The notes under the pieces are model-generated. The model did no database searches and had not been told where the DNA came from. It saw only the letters and a program-made list of their open reading frames with translations. Positions 1 through 5,174 of a DNA stretch of 6,677 nucleotides are shown piece by piece (position 1 is the stretch's first letter; each line of letters opens with the position of its first letter). Made by a program: the position numbers and the translations under genes. Source of the stretch: Methanomassiliicoccus sp. UBA6 (lineage in GTDB: Archaea; Thermoplasmatota; Thermoplasmata; Methanomassiliicoccales; Methanomassiliicoccaceae). Where the stretch lies: NCBI GenBank assembly GCA_002508545.1, contig DAVH01000056.1, positions 47,520 to 54,196 of the forward strand, written 5' to 3'.

Positions 1-45
1 GGGATAAAAAGGTTGCATGCGGATGGCCGCCGAGCGGGGCAAACC

Positions 46-55
46 TTGATTAATG
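46..55 (+). promoter_or_regulatory. Possible TATA box for the cysteine-rich gene
   Basis: The A/T-rich stretch TTGATTAATG, preceded by AAACC that could act as a BRE, lies about 36 bases before the ATG at 87. That spacing fits an archaeal TATA element with transcription starting near 76 and a leader of about 10 bases. A second candidate, GATAAAAAGG at 3-12, would give a leader of roughly 50 bases. Both are guesses from composition and spacing only. Confidence 0.3.
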
Positions 56-86
56 GCGACCTGGGATTGTCAGGACCGGTGTTGTA

Positions 87-329
87 ATGTCCCAGATGGA
101 TGAGTACCGCTCAAAATGCCACTGCCCCCCTTGCCCCACCTACGCGCAATGCGCCAGGGAAAAGGGAGAGCTCACGTTCTGCATCACCAAGAAGAGCTCG
201 TGCATCAGCGAACAGAAGGTGTGCTTCTGCCCCGACTGCCCGGTCCACGAGGAGCTTGGGCTGAAGTACATGTTCTACTGCCTCCGGGGGAACGAGGGGG
301 ACCAGAAGCACAGGGCGCCTAGGCCATAG
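87..329 (+). CDS. DUF2769-type cysteine-rich protein
   Basis: This 80-residue soluble protein has ten cysteines, at residues 11, 13, 16, 22, 32, 39, 46, 48, 51 and 65. Two CxCxxCP blocks (CHCPPCP at 11-17 and CFCPDCP at 46-52) form an internal pseudo-repeat. The spacing and the phrases FCITKKSSCI and CPVHEELGL match my memory of the DUF2769 family, which is common in methanogenic archaea and has no assigned function. Zinc or iron-sulfur binding is an inference from the cysteine pattern. There is no signal peptide or membrane segment. The ATG at 87 has only a weak GGTG site at 77-80; a second in-frame ATG at 96 is an alternative start. The gene ends with TAG and converges on the methyltransferase gene across 50 bases. 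The last ten residues are polar and look unstructured. Confidence 0.85.
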   Translation: MSQMDEYRSKCHCPPCPTYAQCAREKGELTFCITKKSSCISEQKVCFCPDCPVHEELGLKYMFYCLRGNEGDQKHRAPRP

Positions 330-379
330 TGGTTGAACTGCGGCCGATAGTGGCGGCTCCCTCTTCGCTGGCCACAACC

Positions 380-1030
380 TCACCGGGAACGGGAGAGATC
401 TAGCCGCACGAACGACTTGCCGTTGGGCAGACCGTACTCGGTCCTGCCCATCAGTTCGTAGCCAGCATTGCTCATGGCTCGAAGCATGGAGGCCTCGTCG
501 CACTCTCGCGCGTGCTCGACCACCTCATCGAACGCGGCCTCATAGCCTGAGCGGGACACCAGGGCCCCGTCGGGGTTGACCTGGATGGTGATGGATATGA
601 TCGGCCGCTCCAGCTCCCTGACGATCGCCACCAGGTTGTCGACGTGGATGTGCTCCGCCAGGAGGTTCGCTATGATCAGGCCGGCGCCCTTTATGGCGTC
701 GATGGCCTGTTGCCTCTCGGTCACTAGGTCGATGCGGTGGAGCCTCAACCCCGGCACGAGGTGCGCGTAACGCTCCCTGCAGGTCTCCAGGAACTCCTCG
801 TTGATGTCTATCCCGATGATCGACCCGAGCCCTCCCCAGGCGTGTTCCAGGCCGTTGCCGTTGGCGATGCCCAGGATCGCCACCGACGTATCCGGCCTTC
901 CGCGGACGAGGGCCAGCTGGTGGCCGGTGATCCTCGAGAGGACGCTGAGCTGACCGACCGACTCATGGCCCATATGCCGCTCGTAGTCGGCGTTGCCGAT
1001 CCTCAGCCAAGGGTTGGTGCCGTCGCCCAT
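380..1030 (-). CDS. Class I SAM-dependent methyltransferase
   Basis: The 216-residue product has a Rossmann-type methyltransferase fold. Motif I is VAILGIANGNG at about 50-60, a variant of the glycine-rich SAM loop. It is followed by GIDIN at 73-77, whose Asp75 is the expected ribose-binding acidic residue. DLI-like strand GLIIANLLAEHI (117-128) matches motif IV/post-motif IV. The N-terminal WLRIGNADYERHM and GQLSVL (about 8-32) resemble a group of small bacterial and archaeal methyltransferases annotated only by domain; I know no established substrate. There is no membrane segment, so it is probably cytosolic. The ATG at 1030 lacks a clear Shine-Dalgarno site (GGGTG is only 2 bases away), so the exact start is uncertain; Met20 is a less likely alternative. 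It lies 111 bases downstream of the flippase gene on the same strand and may be co-transcribed with it. A role in modifying a flippase cargo is speculation. Confidence 0.85.
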   Translation of the reverse strand: MGDGTNPWLRIGNADYERHMGHESVGQLSVLSRITGHQLALVRGRPDTSVAILGIANGNGLEHAWGGLGSIIGIDINEEFLETCRERYAHLVPGLRLHRIDLVTERQQAIDAIKGAGLIIANLLAEHIHVDNLVAIVRELERPIISITIQVNPDGALVSRSGYEAAFDEVVEHARECDEASMLRAMSNAGYELMGRTEYGLPNGKSFVRLDLSRSR

Positions 1031-1141
1031 CGCACCCGCCCATGGGCAGGCGCCGTCTTGAGTTTTTCCTCGGATGGTGGCCGCCGTCCCTTCCTCGATG
1101 TTTTCTTTCCGGCTCGTTCCTCTTTGCCGCCAGGGAGACGG

Positions 1142-2596
1142 TCAGGTCTTCTTCAGGATCTTCATCAGGATCTCGACGTCCTCATGGCTAATGGCCTTGA
1201 GCAGGTAGATCAGGCCAAAATAGACGATGGCGCCGGCGGCCAAGGACACGAGGAGGTTAACCTCAGGAAGGAGCAGCAGGGCCAGCCCCATCCCCGCTGC
1301 CGCCAGCAGAGGCCGCAGAATGATGTCGACCACCTGGATGCTGAACACTTTGGTGCTCAGGAAGTAGAAGGTCACCGAAACCAGTATCAGGTAGGCGAGG
1401 GTGAAGGCCACGGCCGCTCCGTCCTGAGCGAGGAACGGGATGAGGGCGATGCACAGGATGACGTTTGCCAGGGCCCCAATTCCATTGGCTACGGTGATGA
1501 GATGGACCCGTCGGGCCGAGGCCAGCACGCTTGCCATCCCCGAGTCGAAGAAGCTTATCGCTATCGCGGGAGCGAGGATGCGGAACACGTTGACCGCCGG
1601 AGCGTACTCGGCTCCGTAGAAGAGAAGAACGATCTCATCTGCCAGGATCACCCCGCCGACGGCAAGGGGCAGGCCGAGGGTGAACATGTACTTCATGACC
1701 TTCTTCTGCATGAATTGGGTCATGTCGACCGAGTTCCGGTACATGCGCGAGACCACGGGTAGCAGGGAAGTTATGAGCACGTTGGGAATTGCGATGAGCG
1801 CGGTGACCATGTTGAACGACACGTTGTACATGCCTGTCGCGGTCAGCGCGGCGGAGTGGCTTCCGCCGGTCCAGAATATTATGAGCTGCACGAGAACCGC
1901 GTTGACCGAGTACAGCGACACGATGAAGACGTTCATCGCCGCGTAGGGAACTGCTCCCCTCAGCTGCCTTTTGGCCTGGTCCAGCTTGGGCCTCCGCGCC
2001 GGCTTGACCACAAGACGAGAGCAGACCAGGAAGCCCAGGACGAACTGGAGGACCGACCCCGTCAGGACGACCATGACGACCACATCGAGCCCGAACCCGA
2101 GGACCACCAGGATGATCGCGACGGTGACCGTGAACATCCTCTCGACGGACGAGGTGAGCAAGGTCAGATGCATCCTCTCGAAGGAGGTGTACATGGCGTT
2201 GAACGACTGGTTCAGCCAGTTGAAGGCGGTCGCCAGCGCGATTATCAGGATGGCGTAGGAGACCTCCGGCGGCTGGTTCTCGAGAGCCACGATAACGAAG
2301 GTGACGGAAAGCGCTATGGCGCCGAGGATGCCCCTGAGGAACAGGGTGTTGGCAAGGTACTGAGGCGCGATCTTCTTGTTCGGCGCCACGTTCACAACGG
2401 CCTGGAAGTTCAGGTTGAAGTCAGCGATGAGGAACACCAGGGCGGTCAGCGAGAAGGCCAGCGTGTACGCTCCGTAGTTCTCGCTCCCTAGGTAGCGGGC
2501 CAGGAAGACCGAGAGGACGAAAGTGCTTATCTGAGCCAACAGCTGGACCAGGCCGATGGCCAGGGCGTTCTTGGTGACGTGGCGAACCAGGCCCAT
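1142..2596 (-). CDS. Polysaccharide-type flippase (oligosaccharide flippase family membrane protein)
   Basis: This 484-residue, very hydrophobic protein has about 12-14 predicted membrane segments, the usual size and topology for Wzx/PST members of the MOP exporter superfamily, which flip lipid-linked glycans across the cytoplasmic membrane. The family hallmark is visible at the N terminus: a short basic start, a first membrane helix (about 10-33), then LARYLGSENYGAY (33-45), followed by FLIADFNLN (55-63). A basic loop near residues 197-211 (KPARRPKLDQAKRQLRG) separates the two halves, and LFYGAEYAPAV (about 326-336) is typical of the second half. The end is a short charged tail (HEDVEILMKILKKT). 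The ATG at 2596 has only a weak AGGGA site upstream. No glycosyltransferase or sugar-nucleotide gene is next to it in this window, so its substrate cannot be inferred; S-layer or membrane-protein glycosylation is one possibility. Confidence 0.92.
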   Translation of the reverse strand: MGLVRHVTKNALAIGLVQLLAQISTFVLSVFLARYLGSENYGAYTLAFSLTALVFLIADFNLNFQAVVNVAPNKKIAPQYLANTLFLRGILGAIALSVTFVIVALENQPPEVSYAILIIALATAFNWLNQSFNAMYTSFERMHLTLLTSSVERMFTVTVAIILVVLGFGLDVVVMVVLTGSVLQFVLGFLVCSRLVVKPARRPKLDQAKRQLRGAVPYAAMNVFIVSLYSVNAVLVQLIIFWTGGSHSAALTATGMYNVSFNMVTALIAIPNVLITSLLPVVSRMYRNSVDMTQFMQKKVMKYMFTLGLPLAVGGVILADEIVLLFYGAEYAPAVNVFRILAPAIAISFFDSGMASVLASARRVHLITVANGIGALANVILCIALIPFLAQDGAAVAFTLAYLILVSVTFYFLSTKVFSIQVVDIILRPLLAAAGMGLALLLLPEVNLLVSLAAGAIVYFGLIYLLKAISHEDVEILMKILKKT

Positions 2597-2912
2597 GGTC
2601 GTCCCTTAGGCTAATGCGGCACTGCGGACGATTCGCAGGGCTGTCGCACGCCCAGCACGGTGTGGCCGGGAGCGATCGCGCGGCCGGGCCGTGGAGGTGA
2701 TTTCTGCCATATCATATCACCAACTATTGTGGTCAGGGTGGACATCTAGTTTGCTTAGGGTGGGGAGCCAAGGCGCCGGGGCCCGAGCGGCCGTCCAGCA
2801 GTGGCAACTCTCCGTCGGCGCCCCCTTTTCCCGAGCGGCCCAGGACGACAGCAATAAGAGTCGGACCCGGAATGATTGAAATAGGTGCTCCATCGATGGG
2901 ATGGGGAGGAAC
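2597..2912. other. Divergent intergenic region between flippase and thioredoxin-like genes
   Basis: About 316 bases carry no convincing gene. The part next to the flippase is GC-rich and includes an imperfect dyad (2656-2693). An A/T-rich island at roughly 2701-2755 contains CCATATCATAT (2708-2718), which could be a TATA element on either strand. On the minus strand it would give the flippase a leader of about 90 bases. A GGTGAT/ATCACC inverted pair (2696-2701 and 2716-2721) flanks this island. Near the thioredoxin-like gene only a weak CAATAAGAG (2851-2859) could serve as its TATA box. A short frame starting with GTG at 2691 has no family-like sequence and is not called. Confidence 0.5.
2656..2693. 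repeat. Imperfect inverted repeat in the flippase upstream region
   Basis: CACGG at 2656-2660 pairs with CCGTG at 2689-2693, and GGCCG at 2664-2668 pairs with CGGCC at 2681-2685. A symmetric 3-base internal mismatch separates the two stems, and the apical loop contains the self-complementary GCGATCGC. If the flippase promoter is the A/T island near 2710, this element lies at the start of its leader. High GC content makes such pairings common by chance, so a function is uncertain. Confidence 0.3.
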
Positions 2913-3506
2913 ATGGCAGTGCCCGACGATACTCTGCTGGAAGGCGTGGCGATCGGTGAGCCCGCCCCCTCGTTCCAAGGGGTCCCTGGCGTCGACGGGA
3001 ACCTGTACTCCCTCGCCTCGTTCGACGGCGATGCGATAGTGATCATCGTGTTCATGGCCAATCGCTGCACAACCGCCCAGGGCTACGCCGGGAGGCTGAG
3101 ATCGATACAGGACGATTATCGGGACCTCGGGGTGCGGATTGTCGCCATCAACTCCGATGACCCGGGCCTGTCCCCGTCCGAGAGCTTCCTGGAGATGGTC
3201 AGAGCGGCAAAGGAGCGCGGGTACAACTTCCCGTTCCTCAAGGACGATGACCGCACGATCGCCCGGAGGTACGGGGCCCAGATGACCCTGCACGCCTTCC
3301 TGCTGGACCGGGACAGGGTGGTCAGATACCGGGGGCGGATCGATGACTCTCCGAACCCCGCGTTCGTCAGCTCCAATGACCTGCGCAACGCGATCGACGA
3401 CGTGCTGGCGGGAAGGGAGGTCAGGGTAAAGGAGACCGACCCGCCCCCGTGCGGGGTCGACAAGTTCACCTCATGCCCGTCGTGCGGGAGTCGGCTGGAG
3501 CTCTGA
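2913..3506 (+). CDS. Thioredoxin-fold (AhpC/TSA-redoxin-like) protein with degenerate active site
   Basis: The 197-residue product matches the AhpC/TSA-redoxin branch of the thioredoxin superfamily along its length: GEPAPSFQG near 15-23, the beta strand AIVIIVF, VAINSDDP (about 77-84), FPFLKDDDRTIARRYGA (about 106-122) and YRGRIDD (about 139-145). In relatives the active site reads roughly CNHCPYVKAY. Here it is ANRCTTAQGY, so the first cysteine is Ala49, only Cys52 remains, and the proline is Thr53. The conserved Thr-Pro cis-proline site is Thr125-Leu126. Cys180 sits where relatives have a C-terminal GCSIKW-like motif, and an added tail carries CPSC (188-191). Canonical thiol-disulfide exchange therefore looks unlikely. 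The protein is cytosolic, with no signal peptide. The ATG at 2913 is preferred because GGGAGG lies 3 bases upstream; the in-frame ATG at 2901 would add four residues. It converges on the TspO-like gene. Confidence 0.85.
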   Translation: MAVPDDTLLEGVAIGEPAPSFQGVPGVDGNLYSLASFDGDAIVIIVFMANRCTTAQGYAGRLRSIQDDYRDLGVRIVAINSDDPGLSPSESFLEMVRAAKERGYNFPFLKDDDRTIARRYGAQMTLHAFLLDRDRVVRYRGRIDDSPNPAFVSSNDLRNAIDDVLAGREVRVKETDPPPCGVDKFTSCPSCGSRLEL

Positions 3507-3580
3507 TCCGGGCCGTCGCGGTCCGAGCAAGGTAAGGGCCATAACGCGCCTTCCCCGCCCACCTCGGGCACCGGGCGATC

Positions 3581-4378
3581 TCATCTGGGCGCCTTGCCCG
3601 CGCGCCTCCATTGCGGCCTTACGCGTGAGAGGTAGATGCTCGTGATCAGCACCGCTACGACCACGATCGCGCAGACGAACAGCAGGGCCGGGATGACCGG
3701 TTCGGAGATGTGCTCCACCGCGATCCCGTAGAATGCCCAGATGATCACCAGCTCATAGGCGATGTCCTTCCTCCTGATCGCCACCAGGGACGCGATGGCC
3801 GTGGCCATGAGAATGATCACCACCGCCCATGTCTCCGGGCTGAGGCCGAACCCATCCCAGCCGATCGACACCAGGGTCGCCGATATGTTGGCGATGGTGG
3901 CGATGGTGATCCACCCGAGGTACACGCTGAACGGCAGGTGGACGGCGACCGCCTCGTCCCACTTTACCCTCCTCCTGCCGATGTCCAGGCGGAGGTAGAT
4001 GGCGATGAGGGATGCCAGCAGGAGGATCATGATCGCCACCGAGGCGATGAGGACCTCATACTGCCATGCGAAGAGCCAGAGGATGTTGAAGACGCTGCTG
4101 GCGACGAACAGCCACCCGATCCTGCCCTGGAATCCCTTGGTGCGCTCCCTCGGCAGCGCCTGATAGATGACGAACAATCCGAGGAGCACATATATGACGC
4201 TCCAGATCGAGAAGGTGAAGCCAGCCGGCGTCACGAGCGTATAGTTCGCATCGGAGATCTCCCCGGTCACCTTCCCGCCGATAAGGGTGGTGCCCCCCGC
4301 CAGGCCGTTCACGATGAGCACCGCCACGAAGGCCACGATATTCGAGATGTTCAACAGGCTGAGCTTCTTTGTGACCAT
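3581..4378 (-). CDS. TspO/MBR-family (tryptophan-rich sensory) membrane protein, long form
   Basis: This 265-residue polytopic membrane protein has about seven to eight hydrophobic segments. The TspO-like core is recognisable from TPAGFTFSIWSVIY (about 50-63, equivalent to the PPxWxFxxxWxxLY motif), FNILWLFAWQ (about 97-106) and HLPFSVYLGWITIA (about 147-160). The N-terminal GGKVTGEISDANY segment is typical of the longer members annotated as tryptophan-rich sensory protein, rather than the roughly 160-residue minimal TspO. Family members bind porphyrins and have been linked to tetrapyrrole handling and oxygen or stress signalling; a role here is inferred. The ATG at 4378 is chosen because GGTGG (4384-4388) lies 5 bases upstream and a TATA box at 4413-4421 predicts transcription starting near 4390. 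An in-frame TTG at 4390 would leave no leader. The C terminus is a basic tail (RPQWRRAGKAPR). Confidence 0.85.
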   Translation of the reverse strand: MVTKKLSLLNISNIVAFVAVLIVNGLAGGTTLIGGKVTGEISDANYTLVTPAGFTFSIWSVIYVLLGLFVIYQALPRERTKGFQGRIGWLFVASSVFNILWLFAWQYEVLIASVAIMILLLASLIAIYLRLDIGRRRVKWDEAVAVHLPFSVYLGWITIATIANISATLVSIGWDGFGLSPETWAVVIILMATAIASLVAIRRKDIAYELVIIWAFYGIAVEHISEPVIPALLFVCAIVVVAVLITSIYLSRVRPQWRRAGKAPR

Positions 4379-4412
4379 GAGGTCCACCAAGTTTCTATTC
4401 TCTCAGAATGTA

Positions 4413-4421
4413 CATAAAAAG
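4413..4421 (-). promoter_or_regulatory. TATA box of the TspO-like gene
   Basis: On the minus strand this reads CTTTTTATG, a good archaeal TATA-like element standing out from GC-rich surroundings. It lies about 39 bases before the ATG at 4378, predicting transcription from about 4390 and a leader of roughly 12 bases that just includes the GGTGG ribosome binding site. Its T-run could also help terminate a transcript arriving from the upstream 92-residue gene. Confidence 0.5.
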
Positions 4422-4430
4422 GGCGGCTCT

Positions 4431-4453
4431 CTCCGCATCGATCGAGCGCGGAG
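4431..4453. repeat. Inverted repeat upstream of the TspO promoter
   Basis: CTCCGC (4431-4436) and GCGGAG (4448-4453) are perfect 6-bp arms around an 11-base loop containing ATCGAT. On the minus strand the hairpin is followed after 10 bases by the TTTTT of the TATA element. It could be a terminator for the upstream transcript or a regulator site just upstream of the TspO promoter; the sequence does not decide between them. Confidence 0.35.
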
Positions 4454-4467
4454 AACGAACCTTGCCA

Positions 4468-4610
4468 GAGGCGTTCGCCTGCTAAGAAAGATCAGCTCGG
4501 CCTAGGTCTTCGGGCATGCCGTGTGCCTGCGGCGTCCGCAGGCCGCAAGGCCCCATGGCCTGGGCACCGCTCCACCGAACACCGCGCCGGTCCATCAGGA
4601 GGCGTTCGCC
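4468..4610. repeat. Pair of 12-base direct repeats, each with an internal dyad
   Basis: GAGGCGTTCGCC occurs at 4468-4479 and again at 4599-4610, 131 bases apart. Each copy contains a small dyad (GGCG-TT-CGCC). Both lie in the spacer between the 92-residue gene and the TspO promoter. The copies could be binding sites for one regulator or a chance recurrence in GC-rich DNA. Confidence 0.3.
4525..4543. repeat. Strong GC-rich hairpin, possible transcript end of the 92-residue gene
   Basis: GCCTGCGG (4525-4532) and CCGCAGGC (4536-4543) are perfect 8-bp arms with a 3-base loop. The element lies about 80 bases past the stop codon of the 92-residue gene. No T-run follows on either strand, so it is not a classical intrinsic terminator; it may stabilise a 3' end. 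The overlapping GGCC-GCAA-GGCC (4541-4552) could form a GNRA-capped alternative hairpin on the plus strand. Confidence 0.4.
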
Positions 4611-4621
4611 CGAGGCTGCCT

Positions 4622-4900
4622 TCACCTGCCCCCTAGATCGCTGGACCTGATCCGCTTGGCGGCTTCCTCAGTCTTCTCTCCGACCTCCGGGATCCTTCCC
4701 TCGGTCTCCCGCGTCGTTTCGCTGGGTACGGGGACCATTCCCTGCCCGTCCCCCGCTGGGGCATATATTCCGGAAATGGTCCTGGAGCGGTCGGTGTCGG
4801 AAGGAGTGCGGCTAAGGGTCTGCTCTCTCAGCCTCAGCTCCTCCTCGTCCAGGTTGGGTCTTTCCTCGGCTCGGCGTTCCATCCTCTCTCTCATTTCCAT
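4622..4900 (-). CDS. Highly charged 92-residue protein of unknown function
   Basis: I do not recognise this protein. It has 92 residues, is rich in Glu and Arg, has no cysteine or tryptophan and no membrane segment. Residues 1-30 (MEMRERMERRAEERPNLDEE onward) look like a charged helix, possibly a coiled coil. Residues 43-60 are a Gly/Pro-rich linker (SGIYAPAGDGQG), and a second charged segment runs from 61 to 88. The start is well supported: GGAGG (4907-4911) lies 6 bases before the ATG at 4900, and a TATA-like element is placed upstream. The open frame continues upstream as far as 5080, but that extension has no ribosome binding site and a composition like non-coding DNA. Expression may be controlled by the palindrome at 4910-4930. 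It lies 243 bases upstream of the TspO-like gene on the same strand, which has its own promoter, so a shared operon is doubtful. Confidence 0.65.
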   Translation of the reverse strand: MEMRERMERRAEERPNLDEEELRLREQTLSRTPSDTDRSRTISGIYAPAGDGQGMVPVPSETTRETEGRIPEVGEKTEEAAKRIRSSDLGGR

Positions 4901-4906
4901 GTCGTT

Positions 4907-4911
4907 CCTCC
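4907..4911 (-). promoter_or_regulatory. Ribosome binding site fixing the start of the 92-residue gene
   Basis: The minus strand reads GGAGG followed by AACGAC and then ATG, an optimal sequence and spacing. It selects the ATG at 4900 over upstream in-frame starts and overlaps the end of the palindrome by two bases. Confidence 0.75.
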
Positions 4912-4930
4912 TGCTGATGTCATCAGCAGG
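4910..4930. promoter_or_regulatory. Perfect palindrome, candidate operator of the 92-residue gene
   Basis: CCTGCTGATG (4910-4919) and CATCAGCAGG (4921-4930) are perfect 10-bp arms around a single central base. The site lies between the presumed TATA box (4950-4959) and the ribosome binding site, overlapping the predicted transcription start (about 4929). A dimeric helix-turn-helix repressor bound here would block initiation. In RNA the arms could instead fold with a slightly larger loop and crowd the ribosome binding site. No regulator gene is adjacent in the window. Confidence 0.6.
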
Positions 4931-4949
4931 GATGGGCTGGCAGTTCCAG

Positions 4950-4959
4950 CTATTAATGG
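4950..4959 (-). promoter_or_regulatory. TATA-like element of the 92-residue gene
   Basis: The minus strand reads CCATTAATAG, an A/T-rich patch in GC-rich DNA about 55 bases before the ATG at 4900. Transcription would begin near 4929, inside the palindrome, giving a leader of about 29 bases that contains the ribosome binding site. Confidence 0.4.
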
Positions 4960-5124
4960 GTAGACCGCTCCAACGGCGCGTCCGATGGCGGGGCATCGTC
5001 AGGGGATGAGGTGGCCGGGTACGCCCTCCGCCCAAAGAGCGCCGGGCCCGAGCCGTGCTGGGCCTCTGAGGGAGAAGCACCGATCATGGTGAGCGGGGCT
5101 GTTCGGCGTGGATAGCGCAAACAA

Positions 5125-5132
5125 TCATTATG
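5125..5132 (+). promoter_or_regulatory. TATA-like element before the 55-residue frame and flavoprotein gene
   Basis: TCATTATG, preceded by the A-rich CAAACAA (5118-5124), is the only A/T-rich patch in this region. It predicts transcription starting near 5154, about 21 bases before the ATG at 5175 and about 185 bases before the flavoprotein ATG at 5339. This spacing suits the small frame better than a direct flavoprotein promoter. Confidence 0.4.
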
Positions 5133-5174
5133 CTCCTGCTCCAGACCACTACATTGTTCGAACGAGGTCTGACC

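Larger units (their letters stand above)
4379..4621. other. Spacer rich in inverted repeats between the TspO-like and 92-residue genes
   Basis: No convincing gene is seen in these 243 bases. The spacer holds the TspO promoter near its left end, two hairpin-forming inverted repeats (4431-4453 and 4525-4543), a GGCC-GCAA-GGCC element at 4541-4552 and a 12-base direct repeat. A plus-strand open frame that begins at 4521 and runs through the 92-residue gene shows no family-like sequence and is taken as a shadow. Confidence 0.45.
4901..5174. other. Divergent intergenic region before the flavoprotein transcription unit
   Basis: The region contains the minus-strand control elements of the 92-residue gene (4907-4959) and, near its right end, a TATA-like element and a small inverted pair for plus-strand genes. 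Between about 4960 and 5120 the sequence is GC-rich and I see no gene, tRNA or clear repeat in it. If the 55-residue frame is not real, the non-coding stretch extends to 5338. Confidence 0.5.

Noticed and set aside
327..350. In-frame TAG codons at 327 and 348 after the cysteine-rich gene, considered as possible pyrrolysine read-through because some methanogens decode TAG.
   Set aside because: The sequence beyond the first TAG soon enters DNA antisense to the methyltransferase gene, has no family-like extension, and the protein already has the expected family length.
737..1762. A 341-codon plus-strand open frame overlapping the methyltransferase and flippase genes.
   Set aside because: Its translation is low-complexity, rich in Gly, Arg, His, Asp and Gln, with no recognisable motif, and it is antisense to two clear protein families. 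It is what the opposite strand of GC-rich genes produces.
2691..2879. A 62-codon plus-strand frame beginning with GTG in the divergent intergenic region.
   Set aside because: The GGAGGTGAT there lies inside the frame rather than before its start, no start codon follows at a useful distance, and the translation has no recognisable pattern.
2890..2899. The 10-base palindrome CCATCGATGG just before the thioredoxin-like gene.
   Set aside because: It is short and isolated, and sequences of this kind are expected by chance in a window of this size.
3710..4417. A 235-codon plus-strand open frame antisense to the TspO-like gene, and a similar one at 1856-2491 antisense to the flippase.
   Set aside because: Both are hydrophilic mirror images of membrane-protein codons (Asp, His and Arg opposite Val, Met and Ala codons) and show no domain.
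4901..5080. An N-terminal extension of the 92-residue protein to an upstream in-frame start near 5080.
   Set aside because: It would run through the palindrome and TATA-like element, has an Arg/Pro-rich composition unlike the rest, and lacks a ribosome binding site, whereas ATG 4900 has an excellent one.
5151..5172. GTTCGAAC, which resembles a tRNA T-loop.
   Set aside because: The flanking bases do not form a 5-bp T-stem and no anticodon arm or acceptor stem can be drawn around it.
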